Positions 6,574-10,216 of a stretch of DNA of 10,216 nt are shown here, in pieces. Under the pieces are notes generated by a model. That model did not search any database. It saw nothing but the letters and a program-made list of their open reading frames with translations, and was not told the origin of the DNA. The DNA is taken from assembly GCA_937885165.1 (NCBI GenBank), contig CAKZZJ010000017.1, forward strand, positions 1 to 10,216. The letters run 5' to 3'. A program made the translations under genes and the position numbers. This DNA comes from an uncultured Caryophanales bacterium. Lineage in GTDB: Bacteria > Bacillota_I > Bacilli_A > Acholeplasmatales > Anaeroplasmataceae. Position 1 is the first letter of the stretch, and the number at the start of each line of letters is the position of its first letter.

Positions 6574-8409
6574 TTATTTTTCCATATGTTTATACTGAAG
6601 TTCATATAAATTATAATAATGACCATGTTTTTTAAGCAGTTCCTGATGAGTTCCTGATTCAATTATTTCGCCTTTATTCAAAACGATTATCTTATCAGCA
6701 TGTTGAACAGTTGATAATCTATGGGCAACAATCAGCATTGTTGCCACATTCATCATCTTCTCTAGCGAATCCTGAATCAGTACTTCTGTCTCAGTATCGA
6801 TATTGGCAGTTGCTTCATCTAGTATCATTATATTAGGTTTATGTATGATTGTTCTTGCAAATGATAATAATTGTCTTTCACCGCTTGAGAAGTTGGCTCC
6901 TCTTTCATAAACCTGATAATCAAGTTTGCCATCAAGCCTATCAATTAATTTATCGGCATTAACATATTTTGTTGCAGCGTTGATTTCATCATCTGTGAAG
7001 TTGTCATCTCTTAGTGTGATATTGTTTCTTATTGAACCAGAGAACAAGAATACATCCTGTAACATCTGACCGATATGCTTTCTTAATGATTCAATTTTTA
7101 TATTCTTTATAGGGATATCATCTATCCTTATTTCACCCTTCTGAATATCATAATTTCTTACAATAAGGGCTAATATTGTTGTTTTTCCTGCACCTGTTGC
7201 CCCAACAAAGGCTACTGTGTCATTTGGATTTACAGTAAATGATACATCCTTTAATATCCAATTTTCTTCATTGTAGGCAAACCACACATGCTCAAATTCA
7301 ATTTTTCCGTCAAAGTGATCGATTTCTATTGCGTCATCACTATCTAAAATTTCAACTGGGGTATCCAAGACTAAAAATACTTTTTCTGCTGATGCAAGTG
7401 CTGCCTGCATAGCCTCAAACTGATCAGCTAGCTGCTGTATTGGATCAAAGAAGCTATTTATGTACTGATAGAATGATACATAGCTTGATATAGGTAGACT
7501 TCCACCCTTTAATAAAACGAATCCTATAGATAATACTATTATTTGACATGCAACATATAAAACATAAATAAATGGTCTGAAAACACCAAATATCAGTATT
7601 TCTTTAATAGAATTCTTCTTTAATTCCTGATTTGTTTTATCAAATTCAACATATTTTTTATGCTCCTGATTAAATATTTGAGTTATCTTCATACCTGATA
7701 AATTTTCAGATAGGAAAGCATTAACTGAGGATATTGAATCTCTTACTTTACTGTGCTGTGCTCTTGATTTTTTGTTGAACACGATAGAAACTGCGATTAA
7801 TATAGGAATGATTGTTGATAAATATAATGTAAGTATAGGAGAGATAACAAACATTATAATATAAACGAATAAAATTTTTATTACATAACCTATTAAATTG
7901 ACTAAAACATTAGTAAATAAATCATAAATTGCGTTAACATCATTTGTAACCCTTGTTACATATTTACCAACTGGTACTCTGTTTATTTGGGCAATAGAAA
8001 GTGACTCAATTTTAGTAAATGTATCCATCCTGATATTGATAATTATTCTTTGGGATGCTTTATGAAGAGTCATTCTCATTACATAATTTAATAATGCTGC
8101 AATAACACTAACACCTAATAAAATACCAACTAATGTAAATGCTATATATAATTTGACATCATTTGGATTACTACCTTTATTTACGTAGTGCATAAATATA
8201 TTTACGATTGCATCACTGCTAGGATTATCAGGATTAGCATTTAGTAAACCGATGATTTGGCCCTCTAGGTATGCAGGAATTAAATCAGCTATAACAACTA
8301 CCATTGTTATAAATAGTGCAAGCAGAAATTTGAATTTTTCTTTTTTAATATAGCCCCAAAGTTTTTTGAATAAAACTTTATCGCTCATTGTTCTTCTCTT
8401 ATTTTTCAT
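6574..8409 (-). CDS. ABC exporter half-transporter, subunit with the catalytic glutamate (BmrD/TM288-like)
   Basis: A 611-residue fusion of an exporter-type membrane domain (six helices, about residues 25-310) and an ATPase domain. Walker A is GATGAGKT (403-410), the Q-loop glutamine 451, Walker B ILDE with catalytic Glu532, and the switch is His563 in VAHRLST. The signature is non-canonical: FSSGERQ at 507-513 instead of LSGGQ. That pattern is typical of one partner in heterodimeric multidrug-type exporters such as BmrCD and TM287/288. The start is ATG at 8407-8409, because AGGAGG (8418-8423) sits correctly for it; a GTG at 8416-8418 overlaps that site and is not used. The gene overlaps the end of its partner by 11 bases. 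Substrate unknown; drugs, lipids or peptides are possible. Confidence 0.95.
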   Translation of the reverse strand: MKNKRRTMSDKVLFKKLWGYIKKEKFKFLLALFITMVVVIADLIPAYLEGQIIGLLNANPDNPSSDAIVNIFMHYVNKGSNPNDVKLYIAFTLVGILLGVSVIAALLNYVMRMTLHKASQRIIINIRMDTFTKIESLSIAQINRVPVGKYVTRVTNDVNAIYDLFTNVLVNLIGYVIKILFVYIIMFVISPILTLYLSTIIPILIAVSIVFNKKSRAQHSKVRDSISSVNAFLSENLSGMKITQIFNQEHKKYVEFDKTNQELKKNSIKEILIFGVFRPFIYVLYVACQIIVLSIGFVLLKGGSLPISSYVSFYQYINSFFDPIQQLADQFEAMQAALASAEKVFLVLDTPVEILDSDDAIEIDHFDGKIEFEHVWFAYNEENWILKDVSFTVNPNDTVAFVGATGAGKTTILALIVRNYDIQKGEIRIDDIPIKNIKIESLRKHIGQMLQDVFLFSGSIRNNITLRDDNFTDDEINAATKYVNADKLIDRLDGKLDYQVYERGANFSSGERQLLSFARTIIHKPNIMILDEATANIDTETEVLIQDSLEKMMNVATMLIVAHRLSTVQHADKIIVLNKGEIIESGTHQELLKKHGHYYNLYELQYKHMEK

Positions 8410-10186
8410 TCTGCTCACCTCCTACTTCTTTTTCAAGTTCCTGTAGGTGAACCATCTGCTGATAAAGGGCTGATCTTTCCAAAAGCTCATTATGAGTTCC
8501 GACATCAATAACTTTTCCTTCATCCATAAGTACTATCATATCAAGGGTTTCAACTGTTGATATGCGGTGAGCTATCATAATTGTAGTTTTTCCTTGCCTT
8601 ACAGCTCTAAGATTTGATAATATTTTGGATTCAGTGTCAGTATCTACTGCAGATACACTATCATCAAAAATCAAAATAGCCGGATTCTTAATTAGGGCTC
8701 TTGCAATAGAAACTCTTTGTTTCTGACCACCTGATAATGTAACTCCTCTTTCGCCTAATACTGTAGAATAATTTTTTTCAAACTCGATGATATTGTCATG
8801 AACTGATGCAAGCTTGGCTGCTTCTTCAATTGATGCTTCATCAAGCTCATCTTCGGCAAAAAAACCAATATTATTGGCGATAGTATCACTAAATAAAAAA
8901 TTATCTTGTGGTACATAGCCTATTGAATCTCTTACTTTTTTAAATGGTATATGCATTATATCTTTATCATCGATAAATAAACTCTGATTATCAACATTAT
9001 AAGTTCTAAGCAGCAAATCTACGATGGTTGTTTTACCACAGCCTGTTCTACCAACAATTCCTACCATCATGCCTTCATCAATCTTAAATGTAATATCTTC
9101 AAGTGCCAAATTACTGCCATCAGGATATTTAAAATTAAGATGTTTGAATTCAATCTTACCTTTGATATCATCAATTTCTTCTACATTATCATCAACGATA
9201 TCAATCTTAGAATCTAAAAATTCTTCGATTCTCTTATATGATGCAACACCTTGAGCACGCATCTGAATAAGCATTGATACTGCTAAAATTGGCCATACTA
9301 AAGAAGAAAAATACCCAATAAATTCAAATAATCTTCCTGATGTAAATTTACTACCAAAAAATATTGATTCATTTATAACGAAATATGATCCGCCGCCAAT
9401 GAGTAAAGCAATAATTAAAGAAATTACAGCAGTAAGTAAAACGTCAAGCAATACTGATGAACGGAAAAATGAAATATTTCTATCATAATTTTTTTTATTT
9501 AATTTAGCGAATTCTTTTATTTCAAATACTTCTTTTACAAAGGCCTTGATTACTGAAATACCAGAAAAATTTTCCTGTGCGAAATCTGATAAGTCATCAT
9601 ATGCTTCCTGGGTAAGCTTATATTTTTGTTCCATAACTTTTCCTACTAAAAGCGAAATACCTAATATAAGCATCATTGGAATTAATGATAATAATGCTAA
9701 AAGCCAGTTTAGTCTTATCATTTTAAATAATGCAATACTACCTAAAAATACCGCATCAATTAGAAAGATAGTTCCTGAACCAAATGTTCTTTTTATTGTT
9801 TGTAAGTCATTTGTAAGTAAAGCCATAAGCTGCCCTACTTTATGTTCTTTATAATACTGATTTGATAACTTTAATGAATGAGAAAACATCTCATCTCTCA
9901 TATCTGCTTCTATTCTTGCCGCAACACCGAATATTGAATATCTCCAGGCAAATCTTCCTGTAAACATAATGAAGGCGATTAGGCCCAAATAAAGCATATA
10001 TTTTAGCATTTGATTGCTGTTTTCTTCTTCAAAAATTGTTCCAGTTGAAACACCATCAATGATGTTACCGCAGATTTTTGGTATTTCAAGTTGGAAATAA
10101 TCAACCAAAATTAAGGCAATGACGCCTATTATGAAAAATATTGCATATTTTTTATAATATTTGTTGATATATTTGCCAAATAACAT
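8399..10186 (-). CDS. ABC exporter half-transporter, subunit with the degenerate ATP site (BmrC/TM287-like)
   Basis: A 595-residue exporter half with six predicted membrane helices (about residues 15-310) and a C-terminal ATPase domain. Walker A is GRTGCGKT (379-386), the Q-loop glutamine 427, the signature the canonical LSGGQ (484-488), and the switch His540. Walker B reads ILIFDD, with Asp509 where the catalytic Glu is expected. With the partner, its LSGGQ completes the competent site, while its own Walker motifs face the partner's degenerate FSSGE. This is the classic arrangement of an asymmetric heterodimer. GAAGGG lies about seven bases before the ATG at 10184-10186. The gene is probably first or early in an operon whose promoter is outside the window. 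It exports an unknown substrate across the cytoplasmic membrane. Confidence 0.95.
   Translation of the reverse strand: MLFGKYINKYYKKYAIFFIIGVIALILVDYFQLEIPKICGNIIDGVSTGTIFEEENSNQMLKYMLYLGLIAFIMFTGRFAWRYSIFGVAARIEADMRDEMFSHSLKLSNQYYKEHKVGQLMALLTNDLQTIKRTFGSGTIFLIDAVFLGSIALFKMIRLNWLLALLSLIPMMLILGISLLVGKVMEQKYKLTQEAYDDLSDFAQENFSGISVIKAFVKEVFEIKEFAKLNKKNYDRNISFFRSSVLLDVLLTAVISLIIALLIGGGSYFVINESIFFGSKFTSGRLFEFIGYFSSLVWPILAVSMLIQMRAQGVASYKRIEEFLDSKIDIVDDNVEEIDDIKGKIEFKHLNFKYPDGSNLALEDITFKIDEGMMVGIVGRTGCGKTTIVDLLLRTYNVDNQSLFIDDKDIMHIPFKKVRDSIGYVPQDNFLFSDTIANNIGFFAEDELDEASIEEAAKLASVHDNIIEFEKNYSTVLGERGVTLSGGQKQRVSIARALIKNPAILIFDDSVSAVDTDTESKILSNLRAVRQGKTTIMIAHRISTVETLDMIVLMDEGKVIDVGTHNELLERSALYQQMVHLQELEKEVGGEQNEK
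8418..8423 (-). promoter_or_regulatory. Ribosome binding site that fixes the start of the second ABC subunit
   Basis: AGGAGG on the reverse strand, inside the last codons of the upstream ABC gene, lies eight bases before ATG 8407-8409. The nearer GTG at 8416-8418 overlaps the site and cannot be the start. Confidence 0.85.
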
Positions 10187-10216
10187 TAATAACCCTTCTT
10201 TACTACAAAATCATGA

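Noticed and set aside
8410..8418. GTG start for the second ABC subunit
   Set aside because: The GTG overlaps the AGGAGG site; the ATG nine bases further on has ideal spacing.
1..10216. tRNA or rRNA genes, CRISPR arrays and insertion-sequence ends
   Set aside because: No cloverleaf, rRNA-like segment, regularly spaced repeat or terminal inverted repeat pair was seen. The DENN segment is not bordered by inverted repeats or a convincing target duplication.

Overview
Most of this window is the chromosome of a low-GC Gram-positive bacterium. The Firmicutes-type glycolytic genes, AGGAGG ribosome binding sites, HPr phosphocarrier, catabolite-response-like box, heterodimeric ABC exporter and BspA-type leucine-rich-repeat protein fit a gut anaerobe, perhaps of the Erysipelotrichia or a neighbouring Bacilli lineage. 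That placement is inferred from sequence style, not proven.

Layout, left to right. (1) 1 to about 350, + strand: a fragment of a tyrosine recombinase, open at the left edge and losing its family character just after the first catalytic arginine and the beta-hairpin lysines. (2) About 350 to 3501, - strand: a very AT-rich, uninterrupted frame of about 1,050 codons encoding a eukaryotic DENN-domain protein (uDENN, cDENN, low-complexity linker, dDENN, helical repeats, four-cysteine zinc ribbon, C-terminal domain). It has no bacterial start or ribosome binding site, and its stop lies inside the recombinase fragment. (3) 3522 to 5746, - strand: pgk, a variant HPr-like gene and triosephosphate isomerase, closely spaced, behind a TATAAT promoter with an upstream cre-like box. 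(4) 5905 to 10186, - strand: two overlapping ABC exporter half-transporters and a membrane-anchored BspA-like LRR protein, ending in an intrinsic terminator.

The bacterial part on the right is coherent. The ABC pair forms one asymmetric heterodimer with one competent and one degenerate ATP site, and the LRR gene is coupled to it. The next unit makes the 1,3-bisphosphoglycerate to 3-phosphoglycerate and triose-phosphate interconversion enzymes together with an HPr-like protein that keeps the phosphorylatable His and Ser but lacks the usual Arg-Pro after the His.

The striking anomaly is the eukaryote-like DENN segment, joined to unrelated bacterial DNA on both sides within about 20 to 30 bases. 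The flanks do not rebuild a single interrupted gene. The likeliest explanation is a chimeric assembly of bacterial DNA with DNA from an AT-rich eukaryote sharing its habitat, such as an anaerobic gut fungus. The alternative, a recent gene transfer beside a recombinase, would be remarkable, and reads spanning the two junctions would decide it.
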